Assembly: GCA_035540895.1 (NCBI GenBank)
Contig: DATLFR010000242.1
Location: 1-47,706 of the forward strand
DNA: 47,706 nt
Source: Actinomycetota bacterium
GTDB lineage: Bacteria; Actinomycetota; JAICYB01
Reading direction: 5' to 3'
Of this stretch, positions 7,716 through 16,217 are shown in pieces. The position numbers were made by a program, and so were the translations under genes. Every line of letters begins with the position of its first letter. Position 1 is the first letter of the stretch. Under the pieces are notes generated by a model. It did no database searches, was not told where the DNA came from, and saw only the letters and a list, made by a program, of their open reading frames with translations.

Positions 7716-8909
7716 TCAGCTGCGGCCGGGGTCCTTGGGGAGCCCGAGGACCCTCTCCCCCAGGATGTTCCGCAGGATCTCGCTCGTGCCGGCCTCGATC
7801 GTGTTGCCCTTGCTGCGCAGCATGCTGTACTCCCACAACCCCCCGTCGGGGGCGCGCTCGTCCCCCCGGCGCAGCTGATGCGCCAGACCCAGGACGTGCG
7901 TCGCCGTCTCGTTGAGGCGCTGGTTCAGCTGCGACCAGGCGAGCTTCACGACCGACCCCTGGGGGCCGGGGGCGCCCCGGCGCTGGACGTCCGTCAGCGT
8001 CCGGTAGATCGTGAAGCGCAGGGCCATGGCGTCCACGTGGTGGCGGGCCAGCTCGTCGCGCGTCAACCGGTCGGACGCGTGGCCGGTCCTACGGGCCAGC
8101 TCTACCAGCTGGTTCAGGGCGTTCTCCAGCTGGATCTGCAGCCCCGTCCCGAGGTTGGCCCGCTCGTGCATCAGCGTCGAGATCACCACGTTCCACCCAC
8201 CGCCGACCTCGCCGAGCACGTTCTCCTTCGGCACCCGTACGTCGGAGAAGAAGACCTCGTTGAACTCCGCGTCGCCGGTGATCTGCACGAGCGGCTTCAC
8301 CTCGACGCCGGGGGAGTGCATGTCCACGAGCAGCCCGGTCATCCCCGCGTGGCGGGAGCCCGGGTCGGGGTCGGTCCGGGCGATCAGCAGGCACCAGTCC
8401 GAGAGGTGGGCGTACGACGTCCAGACCTTCTGTCCGTTCACGACGAACGCGTCGCCGACGTCGACCGCGCGGGTCTTGAGGGCGGCGACGTCGGACCCGG
8501 CGTCCGGCTCTGAGAACCCCTGGCACCAGATCTCGGTGCCGTCCAGGATCTTCGGCAGGTACCGCGCCTTCTGCTCCTCCGTCCCGAGCTGGGCGATCGT
8601 GGGGCCGGCGATGTGGGTGCCGATCACGGTCGGGAAGCCGGGCAGCTTCGCCCGGGCGAGCTCCTGGTTGTAGATGGCGACCTGCATGGGGGTGGCGTCC
8701 CGGCCCCCGTAGGCGGACGGCCAGTGGATGCCGATCCAGCGGTCCGCCGCCATCTTCGCCTGCAGGTCGCGCAGGAAGTCGAGCCGGTCGGAGTGGGAGG
8801 TCCAGTCGCTGCGGTCCATGCCCTGCCAGCCGTCCGGCAGGTTCTGCTGGAGCCAGGTGCGCAGCTCGGCGCGGAACGAGGCCTCTTCGGGGGTGTCGCG
8901 GAAGTCCAT
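7716..8909 (-). CDS. Acyl-CoA dehydrogenase family protein
   Basis: I placed the start at ATG 8909 (MDFRDTPEEASFR), giving 397 residues. The frame continues upstream into GC-repeat sequence with no protein character. The protein has the acyl-CoA dehydrogenase domains: WQGMDRSDW and HWPSAYGGRDAT in the N-terminal part, FSEPDAGSDVAALKTRA and NGQKVWTSYAHLSDW around the flavin/substrate site, and a C-terminal helical bundle with EAGTSEILRNILGERVLGLP. It is paired with the dehydrogenase 16 bases downstream. Sequence differences between the two suggest unequal subunits rather than duplicates of one enzyme. Confidence 0.9.
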   Translation of the reverse strand: MDFRDTPEEASFRAELRTWLQQNLPDGWQGMDRSDWTSHSDRLDFLRDLQAKMAADRWIGIHWPSAYGGRDATPMQVAIYNQELARAKLPGFPTVIGTHIAGPTIAQLGTEEQKARYLPKILDGTEIWCQGFSEPDAGSDVAALKTRAVDVGDAFVVNGQKVWTSYAHLSDWCLLIARTDPDPGSRHAGMTGLLVDMHSPGVEVKPLVQITGDAEFNEVFFSDVRVPKENVLGEVGGGWNVVISTLMHERANLGTGLQIQLENALNQLVELARRTGHASDRLTRDELARHHVDAMALRFTIYRTLTDVQRRGAPGPQGSVVKLAWSQLNQRLNETATHVLGLAHQLRRGDERAPDGGLWEYSMLRSKGNTIEAGTSEILRNILGERVLGLPKDPGRS

Positions 8910-9276
8910 CGGTCCGGCGATGCTACAGCAGGACTGTCTCATAGGGCGACTGGGAGCGAGGGGCGGGACGGCGCGCGGCTGTCCTGCGCGCGGCTGTCGC
9001 GCGCGCCCGCTCTCGCGCGCGCCGCTGTCGCGCGCGCCCGCTCTCGCGCGCGCCGCATCCCCTGGCGCCCACCGCCGGCGCACCCCGGGCTGGGTGCCAA
9101 CCCATCCCCGTCCGCCGGCGGAGCACGCCGCATGCGGCGTCACCCGCCGGCGCACAGCGTCGCAGGGGGCTCCCGTCCGACCTGCGCCGGCGGCGGGCGA
9201 CAACCGAGGGACCGCGGGGCTCCCGGTCAGGCCGCGCCCGCGGGCGGCGCGGCGCCCCCGTTAGGATGTCCGGGCC
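8910..9276. repeat. Gene-free GC repeat region with 31-bp tandem repeat and palindrome
   Basis: No gene is supported in this 367-base gap between divergent genes. It holds two exact 31-bp tandem copies (8993-9023 and 9024-9054) rich in alternating CG, preceded by a partial copy, and a perfect 16-bp palindrome ACGCCGCATGCGGCGT at 9125-9140. Several CGCCGGCG-type motifs surround the palindrome. A TAGGAT hexamer (9261-9266) lies shortly before the plus-strand gene start. Alternating CG could adopt Z-DNA. Confidence 0.75.
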
Positions 9277-9918
9277 ATGCCGGAGCTGAACGAGATCCAG
9301 GAGCAGATCCGGGACCGCTTCGACCGCAAGAGCGCGGGACGGGAGCTCGCCCTCCAGGGCGCCCGCCGCACCATCCGCTCGTGCGCGAACGCGATCCGGG
9401 CCATCCACCGCCACGAGTGGGACACCGCTCTCGAGCGGATCGCGGAGGCGGAGGCGAGCCTGCGGGAGGCCGAGGACGCGCTGCGTCCGTTCCCCGAGAT
9501 CTTCTTCGCCGGGTTCCTGCAGGACGCCCAGATCGAGTACGTGGAGGCGCGGTGCACCTACGCGATCCTGCGGGAGGAGCCGTTCCCCTCCCACACCGAC
9601 CTGCAGATCATGGAGGCTCCCTACCTCAACGGACTGGGAGACACGGTGGGGGAGTTGCGCCGCCACATCCTGGACCTGATGCGCCACGGAGAGCTCGAGC
9701 GGTGCGAGCAGCTCCTGCAGGCGATGGACGACCTGTACGTCGTGATGACCTCGATGGACTACCCGGACGCCATCACCGGGGGGCTGCGCCGCCGGGCGGA
9801 CGTGGCCCGGTCCCTGCTCGAGCGCACCCGGGGCGAGTTCTCCATCGCCCTGATCCAGCAGCGGCTCGAGGCGAGGCTGGCCGCACACGCGGACCGGCTG
9901 CGCGAGTCCGGTGCATGA
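9277..9918 (+). CDS. Translin-family protein
   Basis: The 213-residue, almost all-helical protein matches the translin family by eye: AIRAIHRHEWDTAL, FFAGFLQDAQIEYVEA, YLNGLGDTVGELRRHIL, and the strongly conserved MDYPDAITGGLRRRADVARSLLE followed by RTRGEFSIAL. Eukaryotic translin and archaeal relatives form octameric rings that bind single-stranded nucleic acid; with TRAX they act as an RNase. In bacteria the family is sparse. There is no TRAX-like partner in view. The next gene is a lipoprotein, probably unrelated. The family call rests on several conserved blocks in order; function in this organism is unknown. Confidence 0.8.
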   Translation: MPELNEIQEQIRDRFDRKSAGRELALQGARRTIRSCANAIRAIHRHEWDTALERIAEAEASLREAEDALRPFPEIFFAGFLQDAQIEYVEARCTYAILREEPFPSHTDLQIMEAPYLNGLGDTVGELRRHILDLMRHGELERCEQLLQAMDDLYVVMTSMDYPDAITGGLRRRADVARSLLERTRGEFSIALIQQRLEARLAAHADRLRESGA

Positions 9919-9949
9919 CCCGGACGGACTCCCGGAGCGTTCACCTACC

Positions 9950-10735
9950 GTGACCAAGATCGCGACCGCCGCCTGCGTGCTGCTCGTGCTCGTGTCCGGG
10001 TGCGGGCGCGACCGGACATCGGACGCCCCCCGGAGCCCCTCCCCACGGACGGCACCAACCGGGGACGACGAGGCCACGAACGCCTCCGGACAGCCGGACG
10101 GCACCCGTCCGGGCTCCCCGCGGCCGGGGTCCGCCGCGCGTCGGACGCCCACCCCGGAGGCGCCGGGTACGCCGGTCCCGTACGCGAGGGTGAAGGAGAA
10201 CGAGGCGGTCACCTGGGAGCAGGCCCTGGCCTGGTGGCCGTACCGTCCGCTGCTGCGCTACAACGGCCCTCCCAAGCCCGGGCTCGACGGGAGCGAGGCC
10301 GTCTTCGCCACCAGTCAGAAGGGAGGCCGCAAGGGCGATCCGCGCAAGGAGTTCAGCGTGCTGACCGTCTTCTGGCAGGTCCCCGGGACCGACTCGAGCA
10401 ACTCGACCTACCTGGCGATGGTCGAGGCGGGGGGGATGGCTGTCTCGGCGCGCTTCTACCCGCCGTCGATCCCCTTCGAGAAGACGGCGCAGGGAGGGAA
10501 GGCGGTCGTCGTGCGGGGGACGAACGCCTGGATGACCGAGCTGCGGACCGACCGTGCCGAGGCCGAGAAGGAGTCGTGGCGCGAGTACGGCTCCCAGGAC
10601 ATCCGCTACATCCAGTGGCAGGAGTACCTACCGCGCGACAGCGGGACGATCGACTGGTTGGTCATGACCCACGCGACCGGCTGGACCGAGCGGGAGTCGG
10701 TCGACGCGGTCAACGCGATGGTGGAGGTCCGCTAG
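9950..10735 (+). CDS. Secreted lipoprotein, unknown function
   Basis: GTG 9950 gives 261 residues beginning with a Lys, a hydrophobic stretch and the lipobox LVSGC (Cys about residue 18), typical of a lipoprotein signal peptide. An upstream ATG at 9911 would put 13 odd residues in front of the signal. A Ser/Thr/Pro-rich linker follows, then a globular domain with several Trp residues (WEQALAWWPYRP, WQEYLPRD). I do not recognise the domain. The stop overlaps by 4 bases the stop of the convergent LLM oxidoreductase gene. Confidence 0.75.
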   Translation: MTKIATAACVLLVLVSGCGRDRTSDAPRSPSPRTAPTGDDEATNASGQPDGTRPGSPRPGSAARRTPTPEAPGTPVPYARVKENEAVTWEQALAWWPYRPLLRYNGPPKPGLDGSEAVFATSQKGGRKGDPRKEFSVLTVFWQVPGTDSSNSTYLAMVEAGGMAVSARFYPPSIPFEKTAQGGKAVVVRGTNAWMTELRTDRAEAEKESWREYGSQDIRYIQWQEYLPRDSGTIDWLVMTHATGWTERESVDAVNAMVEVR

Positions 10736-11973
10736 AAGAGCCCGGCTCCCGTCGCGCCCTGCACCATCGGCGCGTCGATCGTGTAGTCGGGGTCCGGTTC
10801 GGGCTCGGCTAGGCTGCGGCGTTCCAGCGCATCTGCATTCCAGGCGGCCACACGGCGAGCCCGGTCCGGCTCGGCGGCCGCGTCGCGGTCCATGAACTCC
10901 GGGAGCACCTCGCGTGCGAGCAGGTCGTACGACTCGCAGATGTCCTCGTGCCGGTTGTGTCCGCACTGGCTGAAGAAGATGACCTGGTCGACCCCGGCCT
11001 CCTCGTAGGCACGCAGGACCTCCCGGATCTGGTCCGGCGTCCCGATGCAGCCGCGGATGGCATCGGGGGCCTGTCCCATCATCTGCTCGCGGAACGAGAC
11101 GAACGCGTCCCCGGTCTCGAGGTAGCGCTTCCAGATCTCGGACCTCCCCGGCGCGTGGGAGCCGAACGCGTAGTACCAGGCGAGCGCGTACGCGAAGAAG
11201 TGGGCTCCCTGCTCGCCCTTCGCCTTCGCCTCCTCCTCGGACGGACAGCACATCAGCGGGGTGACGATCGCCACGGACGGGTTGATCGCCTCGCCGATGG
11301 GCACGCACTCCTTGGCGATGGTCCGGTAGTAGTCGGACACCCACTGCTCGGCCTCCGAGACGGACACGAACGCGAACGCGAGCGCCCCCATCCCGCTCTG
11401 CGCGGCCAGGTGGATGGTCTCCCGCTGGCTGCACGCGAGCCACAGCGGTGGGTGCGGCTTCTGGACCGGCTTCGGCACGCAGTTGCGCGGCGGCATCTTC
11501 ACGAAGCGTCCGTCGATCCCCGTGAAGGGCTCCTCGACCATGAGACGGACCGCCGCCCGCGTCCCCTCCCGCCACGCCTCCCGCTTATCGGACCGGTCGA
11601 GCCCGAACCCGCCGAGCTCGGCCACCGAGGAGGACTCGCCGGTCCCGAACTCGACCCGCCCCCCGGACACGAGGTCCAGCGTCGCCACCCGCTCGGCGAC
11701 CCGGGCCGGGTGGTTGTACTGCGGCGGGGTCTGGATGATCCCGTGGCCGAGCCTGATGTCGCGGGTGCGCTGCGAGTACGCGCCGAGCAGCACCTCGGGG
11801 GCCGACGAGTGCGAGTACTCCTCGAGGAAGTGGTGCTCGACCTGCCATACGTAGCCGTAGCCGAGGCGGTCGGCGAGCTCGACCTGGTCGAGGATCTCGG
11901 TGAACAGACGCTGCTCGTCCCCCTGTTGCCAGGGCCGGGGCAGGTTGTGCTCGTAGAAGAGGCCGAACCGCAT
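10732..11973 (-). CDS. LLM-class flavin-dependent oxidoreductase
   Basis: The 413-residue protein has the bacterial luciferase-like monooxygenase TIM barrel: an N-terminal MRFGLFYEHNLP, then YVWQVEHHFLEEYSHSSAPE, RTRDIRLGHGI, ERVATLDLVSGGRVEFGTG and KPHPPLWLAC. These enzymes use FMN or F420 to oxidise a wide range of substrates. Which cofactor is used cannot be told by eye. It starts 10 bases after the ABC-2 permease stop on the same strand, so it is probably the third gene of an ATPase-permease-oxidoreductase operon, suggesting the pump may export a product or antibiotic-like compound. Confidence 0.9.
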   Translation of the reverse strand: MRFGLFYEHNLPRPWQQGDEQRLFTEILDQVELADRLGYGYVWQVEHHFLEEYSHSSAPEVLLGAYSQRTRDIRLGHGIIQTPPQYNHPARVAERVATLDLVSGGRVEFGTGESSSVAELGGFGLDRSDKREAWREGTRAAVRLMVEEPFTGIDGRFVKMPPRNCVPKPVQKPHPPLWLACSQRETIHLAAQSGMGALAFAFVSVSEAEQWVSDYYRTIAKECVPIGEAINPSVAIVTPLMCCPSEEEAKAKGEQGAHFFAYALAWYYAFGSHAPGRSEIWKRYLETGDAFVSFREQMMGQAPDAIRGCIGTPDQIREVLRAYEEAGVDQVIFFSQCGHNRHEDICESYDLLAREVLPEFMDRDAAAEPDRARRVAAWNADALERRSLAEPEPDPDYTIDAPMVQGATGAGLF

Positions 11974-11983
11974 GTCCGGAAGC

Positions 11984-12778
11984 CTATCGGGACAGCCGCC
12001 GGTCGAGCAGGTACAGCGGGAGCCACAGCATGCCGAGCCCGGTGACCATCAGCCACAGGGCGTGTCCAGCGGCGCGGGCGGGCTCCCCGGTGGACATCAG
12101 CGCCCGCATCAGCTCGGTGCCGTGGTACAGGGGCATGAACCAGGCCACGGTGCGCAGCCAGTCCGGGAGCCGGTCCAGCGGGAAGAAGACGCCGGAGAAC
12201 ATGAACATCGGGGTGAGCAGCATCGTCCAGTAGTAGGCGAGGAAGTCGACGCGCCGGATGAAGTACGTGTAGCTGAGCCCCATCACCGAGAACACGAACC
12301 CGATCACCGCGATACCCGGGACGGTCAGCAGCCCCCACCACGAACGGTAGAGGCCGAAGGCGGTGGCGATCACCGCGAAGGCTCCTCCGTAGATGGTGGC
12401 GCGGGTCGAGGCCCACAGGACCTCCCCCAGAGCGACGTCGGGCACCGATACCGGGGTGGCGGACGCGGCGTCGTAGATCCGCTGCCGCTCCATCTTGAAG
12501 TGGGCGTTCCAGGTGGCCTCGAACGTGGCCCCGTACATCGCCGAGACCGCCAACAGTCCCGGCGCGATGAACTCGATGTAGCGGACGCCCCGCACCGACT
12601 CGAGGTACTGGCCGAGGCCCAGGCCCATCGCGACCAGGTAGATGACGGGCTCCATGAACCAGGCCATCAGCCCGAGCAGCCAGACGCGGCGGAAGACCAC
12701 CGCGTTGCGGTTCCAGTACCTCAGCGCGTGGCGCAGCGACACGTCGAGCCGGCGCCGGGGAGCCGCGACCGCGCTCAC
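11984..12778 (-). CDS. ABC-2 type transporter permease
   Basis: The start is set at GTG 12778, which overlaps the stop of the ATPase gene (GTGA), giving 264 residues. Six hydrophobic segments are visible, including VFRRVWLLGLMAWFMEPV, LLAVSAMYGATFEA, FAVIATAFGLY, WGLLTVPGIAVIGFVFSV and the conserved ABC-2 block MFMFSGVFFPLDRLP. This is the membrane half of a DrrB/NodJ-like exporter. With the upstream ATPase it forms a drug or polysaccharide export system; the substrate is not evident. Confidence 0.88.
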   Translation of the reverse strand: MSAVAAPRRRLDVSLRHALRYWNRNAVVFRRVWLLGLMAWFMEPVIYLVAMGLGLGQYLESVRGVRYIEFIAPGLLAVSAMYGATFEATWNAHFKMERQRIYDAASATPVSVPDVALGEVLWASTRATIYGGAFAVIATAFGLYRSWWGLLTVPGIAVIGFVFSVMGLSYTYFIRRVDFLAYYWTMLLTPMFMFSGVFFPLDRLPDWLRTVAWFMPLYHGTELMRALMSTGEPARAAGHALWLMVTGLGMLWLPLYLLDRRLSR

Positions 12779-13701
12779 TCGAGGAGCCCCCTCCCGGTGA
12801 GGACGAGGAAGACGTCCTCGAGCGACCCGCCGCGGAGCCAGACGAGTCCGGGGTCGATGTCCAGGGTGCGGATCCTTCCGAGCACCTTCTCCCCGTCCTC
12901 CGTGTAGATGAGCCACCTGTCCGGGAGCCTCTCGAGGCTGGCTCTGTCCGCGATCTGCTCGATCTCACCCTTCAGCTCGTCCGGGGGCTCGATCACCTCG
13001 ACCACCTCGCTGGTCGTATGCGCCTTCACGAGCTCCCGAGGCGCACCCTCGACGAGTACCCGGCCCTCGTGCATGATCACGAGCCGGTCGCACAGCTGCG
13101 CCGCCTCCTCCATGTAGTGCGTGGTCAGCAGCAGCGTGACGCCCATCCGCTTGAGGGAGCGCAGCTTCTCCCAGACGAGGTGCCGGGCCTGAGGGTCGAG
13201 CCCGGTGGTCGGCTCGTCCAGGATCAGGACCTCCGGCTCGTTCATGAGCGCCCGCGCGATCAGCAGGCGCCGCTTCATCCCCCCGGACAACTCGGAGATC
13301 TCGCGCTCCCGCTTCTCGGAGAGAGCCATGTACTCGAGGAGCTCGTCCGCCCGCGAGATCGCGTGGGTCCGAGGCAGGCCGAAGTAGCGCGCGTAGATGA
13401 GGAGGTTGTCCAGGACGGTCACGTCCTCGTCCAGGCTCTCCTCCTGGGGGACGACGCCCATCCGGTCCTTGATGGCGCGGGGCTGGGCGCGGACGTCCAT
13501 CCCCAGCACCTCGAGCGCCCCGGACGTCGGCGGCAGGGAGCAGGCGATCATCCGCATCGTGGTCGTCTTGCCGGCTCCGTTCGGCCCGAGGAAGCCGAAG
13601 CAGGACCGGGCCGGGACCTCGAACGAGACCCCGGACACGGCGACGAACTCCCCGTACGTCTTGACGAGGTCGCGCGCGACGACCGCTGGATCTGCTCTCA
13701 C
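12775..13701 (-). CDS. ABC transporter ATP-binding protein (DrrA/NodI type)
   Basis: The 308-residue protein has Walker A GPNGAGKTT at residues 39-47, a Q loop GVVPQEESLDEDV, the signature LSGGMKRRL, Walker B VLILDEPTTGLDP, and the H loop TTHYMEEA, followed by a C-terminal domain typical of DrrA/NodI exporters. GTG 13701 is preceded by GGAGG. It powers the adjacent permease, with which it shares a 4-bp overlap, and lies 44 bases downstream of the protease gene on the same strand. Confidence 0.92.
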   Translation of the reverse strand: MRADPAVVARDLVKTYGEFVAVSGVSFEVPARSCFGFLGPNGAGKTTTMRMIACSLPPTSGALEVLGMDVRAQPRAIKDRMGVVPQEESLDEDVTVLDNLLIYARYFGLPRTHAISRADELLEYMALSEKREREISELSGGMKRRLLIARALMNEPEVLILDEPTTGLDPQARHLVWEKLRSLKRMGVTLLLTTHYMEEAAQLCDRLVIMHEGRVLVEGAPRELVKAHTTSEVVEVIEPPDELKGEIEQIADRASLERLPDRWLIYTEDGEKVLGRIRTLDIDPGLVWLRGGSLEDVFLVLTGRGLLE

Positions 13702-13745
13702 GGTTCCTCCCGGACGCGGAGCCTAGCAGTCCGGGAAGGCGAGGC

Positions 13746-14654
13746 CTATCCGGTCCAGAGGGTGAAGGTGCGGCCCATCTCGGTGCCGGCTCGCGCGAGG
13801 CTCGCGTCCATGCGCTGGACGACGATGAAACCACCGGCCGCGATATGCGTGAGGACACCGAGCGCCTGGGCGGGGGGCTGGGCGAGGCTCGGGAGCGTCG
13901 GGATCTCAGTGACGAGCACGCCGCTGCCGGAGTCGCCCGAGATCGCGGCCCCGTACCCCAGGACCCACGAGTCCAGCTCGAAATCGAGGCCTAGGCTGCG
14001 GCGGGACTGCGTCGCCGGGTTGCCCGGCATGATGCGGGTCCCCGCAGCGTGGACGCCGACGTCGGGGGAGCCGATCCCGATGCCCCAGCCGAAGTGCCGG
14101 AGCTCACGGACCGTGCTGTCCCGGGCCGTGAAGATGCCGGACGGGGCAGTGAAGGTGCACATCTGGGGAGACGCGTTGGCGCGTCCGTTCTCGTTCAGTC
14201 GGATCAGGGCGAAGTCGGTGCCTGCGCCGCAGCCGTTCCCAGCCGCGTCTCCACCCTCGCACCACCGGTAAGCGAGCTCCCCGATCGGACCCACGACGCC
14301 GTGCGCGTACACCGGGTCCCCGAAATCGGGAGCCCCGAGGGACTCCAACGTGCAGTGGCCGGCCGTGGAAACGTAGACATCGGTCCCGTCGGTGACGAGG
14401 AAGGACATGGAGCAGTACGCGAGCTCGAGCGGCCCCGCATACAGGACCAGCGCACCGCCCGGCCGGACCCCCGGACACGGGTAGGTGACGTCGCCATGAT
14501 CGGTCCCGGCGCCGAGCGCTCGCGGCGCGAAAGCGATCCGCGCACACGACGCCGGGTCCTTCGGAAGCTCGGACAGGGCGTGAGCGGGGCTCGCGGCGCC
14601 GGCGAGGGCCGAGACGAGCAGGAGCGGGAGGACACGAGCTGCGATGCGGGTCAC
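13746..14654 (-). CDS. Secreted trypsin-like (S1) serine protease
   Basis: GTG 14654 with AGGAGG six bases upstream gives 302 residues. A signal peptide (TRIAARVLPLLLVSALAG, ending near ASPAHA) is followed by a chymotrypsin-like domain with all three catalytic residues: His100 in STAGHC, Asp147 in GTDFALIRLN and Ser242 in SGDSGSG. Cys residues are spaced for disulphides, consistent with export. The longer open frame upstream would run through the tRNA and integrase and is not real. It is the last host gene before the integrated element. Confidence 0.87.
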   Translation of the reverse strand: MTRIAARVLPLLLVSALAGAASPAHALSELPKDPASCARIAFAPRALGAGTDHGDVTYPCPGVRPGGALVLYAGPLELAYCSMSFLVTDGTDVYVSTAGHCTLESLGAPDFGDPVYAHGVVGPIGELAYRWCEGGDAAGNGCGAGTDFALIRLNENGRANASPQMCTFTAPSGIFTARDSTVRELRHFGWGIGIGSPDVGVHAAGTRIMPGNPATQSRRSLGLDFELDSWVLGYGAAISGDSGSGVLVTEIPTLPSLAQPPAQALGVLTHIAAGGFIVVQRMDASLARAGTEMGRTFTLWTG

Positions 14655-14729
14655 GGGGGCCTCCTGGACGCGGTTCGTTACCTCCGAGGTTCCACGCGGC
14701 AGCCGCTGTTCCTTCCTCCCCGGCGACGA

Positions 14730-14735
14730 TATGAT
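14730..14735 (+). promoter_or_regulatory. -10 box of the tRNA-Ala promoter
   Basis: TATGAT lies nine bases before the first base of the tRNA. A weak -35 candidate (TGTTCC, 14707-14712) is 17 bases upstream. Spacing fits; the -35 match is poor. Confidence 0.45.
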
Positions 14736-14744
14736 GCGTCCTCC

Positions 14745-14817
14745 GGGGGCGTAGCTCAGTTGGTAGAGCGCTGCGTTCGCAACGCAGAGGTCGACGGTTC
14801 GAATCCGTTCGCCTCCA
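14745..14817 (+). tRNA. tRNA-Ala (anticodon CGC)
   Basis: The 73-base cloverleaf folds cleanly. The acceptor stem GGGGGCG pairs with CGCCTCC (one G-T), the D arm is GCTC/GAGC, the anticodon stem CTGCG/CGCAG encloses the loop TTCGCAA with anticodon CGC, the variable loop has five bases, and the T arm is GACGG/CCGTT around TTCGAAT. The discriminator base is A; CCA is not encoded in full (A-CCG follows). It reads GCG alanine codons. Its 3' part is the integration site and is restored by the element, so the gene stays functional. Confidence 0.95.
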
Positions 14818-14818
14818 C
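14774..14818 (+). repeat. attL core (45-bp direct repeat)
   Basis: The 45 bases from the anticodon stem to one base past the tRNA 3' end are repeated exactly at 46845-46889. The bases on either side differ, so these are the precise limits of identity. This is the usual tRNA 3'-end attachment site of tyrosine integrases. Confidence 0.93.
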
Positions 14819-14877
14819 CGGGAAAGCGCAGGTCAAACGGCCTGCGCTTCCGTTTGTCCTCGGGCCACTGTAGGGTC

Positions 14878-14900
14878 TGCCGACATTCTTGCCGACATTT
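14878..14900 (+). promoter_or_regulatory. Left arm-type integrase binding site
   Basis: A 23-bp sequence made of TGCCGACATT twice, separated by CT, is repeated exactly and in the same orientation at 46719-46741. Each lies inside the element, about 60 bp from the left core and about 100 bp from the right core. Position and internal direct repeats fit the arm sites bound by the integrase N-terminal domain; this role is inferred. Confidence 0.7.
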
Positions 14901-14918
14901 CGGGAGGTGGCAGGCCAG

Positions 14919-16205
14919 GTGGCCCGGACGAAGCCCCGCGCCGGGAGGCGCGACAACCGGACCGGCTCCTACCGGTTCCGCAGCGCCAAGCGCCCGTGCG
15001 CGATCGAGCTGTGCGTGCGCGATCCGGAGACCGGGGAGCGCCGGTTCCGGACGGTCAAGGGTGTGGCCGACGACGACGCCGCTCGTCGGGAGCTCGCCCG
15101 CTTCGTGGCCGAGGTCGTCGACGGCAAGGTCGCTGCGAAGACCGGCCGCCGCACGGTCGAGATCGTGTGCCGTGAGTGGCTGGATCGCCAGCACGAGCGG
15201 GCCCGGTCCGGGCAGATCGTCCCGGGGACGGTGGCGAAGAGCCAGGCGATGGTGCGCCACATCATCCGTGAGGTCGGTCGGAAGCGAATCGACCAGCTGA
15301 AGGTCACGGACCTCGAGGACCTCTACAACGTGCGCCTCCCGAGCCGGCTGGGGGCCCGGACGATCTCCGACCTGGCGGGAGTGATGTACCAGGTTCTCCA
15401 GTACGCGCTCCGGCGCGACTACGTGCGAGTGAACGTGGCCGCGCTGGTGGAGGAGCGCCCACGTGTCGCGGACCGGGACGACGAGCCCCCGCAGGACGCC
15501 GACCTCCGCTCATATCTGGAGGCAGCGCAGGAGAAGGACTGGGACCTGTTCGCCTACCTGCTCGCGGCCGCCGCGTCGGGGGCCCGGCGTGAGGAGATGC
15601 TCGGCCTGCGACCCAAGGACGTGCTGCTCGACTCCGGGGAGCTGTGGTTCCGGCTGACCGTGTCGAAGCGCGGACACGCGAGGGACTTGGACGGGAACCT
15701 GCTCGATGGGCCGCCGATCATCGTGCGTCCGCGAGGGAAGACGCCGGCGGCGCGCCGGCGGGTCCAGGTGCCGGACGGTGTGGTTGCGGTGCTGCGGGAG
15801 CACCTGCGGCGACTGGACGAGAAGGCCCGCGAGCTGGGGATGCGGAGGTGGCCGGCGGACGGGTTCATCTTCACGGCGGAGCCACCGGGCGGGAAGGGTC
15901 CGTGGCTCATCGAGGGGGCCGAGGCGACCGGGAGGCCCTTGTATCCGGACACGGTGAACAACCGGATGGAGCGGTTGAGCCTGAAGACGGGGATCCACGT
16001 GACCCCGCACCAGCTCCGCCACTATGCGGCGACGGTGGTGGCGCCGTTCCTGACGGAGACGGAGATGCAGGGCCGGTTCGGCTGGAAGGACTCCCGGATG
16101 GTGCGACGCTACGCGCACTACCGTCAGGCCCGCGACGCGGTGGCGTCAGCGGCGCTCGGGCAAGCGCTCGGACTCACTCGTTCGGACGCAGCCTCTGAGG
16201 CGTGA
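14919..16205 (+). CDS. int: Tyrosine recombinase / phage integrase
   Basis: From GTG 14919 (GGGAGG about 11 bases upstream) the protein has 428 residues. TTG 14889 is an alternative start but lies in the arm-site repeat without a Shine-Dalgarno sequence. The N-terminal part contains an AP2-like arm-binding region (NRTGSYRFRSAKRP) and a SAM-like core-binding domain. The catalytic domain has Arg226 in GARREEM, the H-x-L-R box at His364-Arg367 with His368, and the nucleophile Tyr398 in RRYAHY. It integrates and excises the element at the adjacent tRNA-Ala site. Confidence 0.93.
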   Translation: MARTKPRAGRRDNRTGSYRFRSAKRPCAIELCVRDPETGERRFRTVKGVADDDAARRELARFVAEVVDGKVAAKTGRRTVEIVCREWLDRQHERARSGQIVPGTVAKSQAMVRHIIREVGRKRIDQLKVTDLEDLYNVRLPSRLGARTISDLAGVMYQVLQYALRRDYVRVNVAALVEERPRVADRDDEPPQDADLRSYLEAAQEKDWDLFAYLLAAAASGARREEMLGLRPKDVLLDSGELWFRLTVSKRGHARDLDGNLLDGPPIIVRPRGKTPAARRRVQVPDGVVAVLREHLRRLDEKARELGMRRWPADGFIFTAEPPGGKGPWLIEGAEATGRPLYPDTVNNRMERLSLKTGIHVTPHQLRHYAATVVAPFLTETEMQGRFGWKDSRMVRRYAHYRQARDAVASAALGQALGLTRSDAASEA

Positions 16206-16217
16206 CTGCTCACGTGC

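Noticed and set aside
8993-9054. CRISPR-like repeat
   Set aside because: Two adjacent tandem copies without spacers, of low-complexity CG sequence.
14655-15260. Upstream extension of the serine protease frame
   Set aside because: It crosses the tRNA and integrase; the signal peptide and AGGAGG fix the start at 14654.
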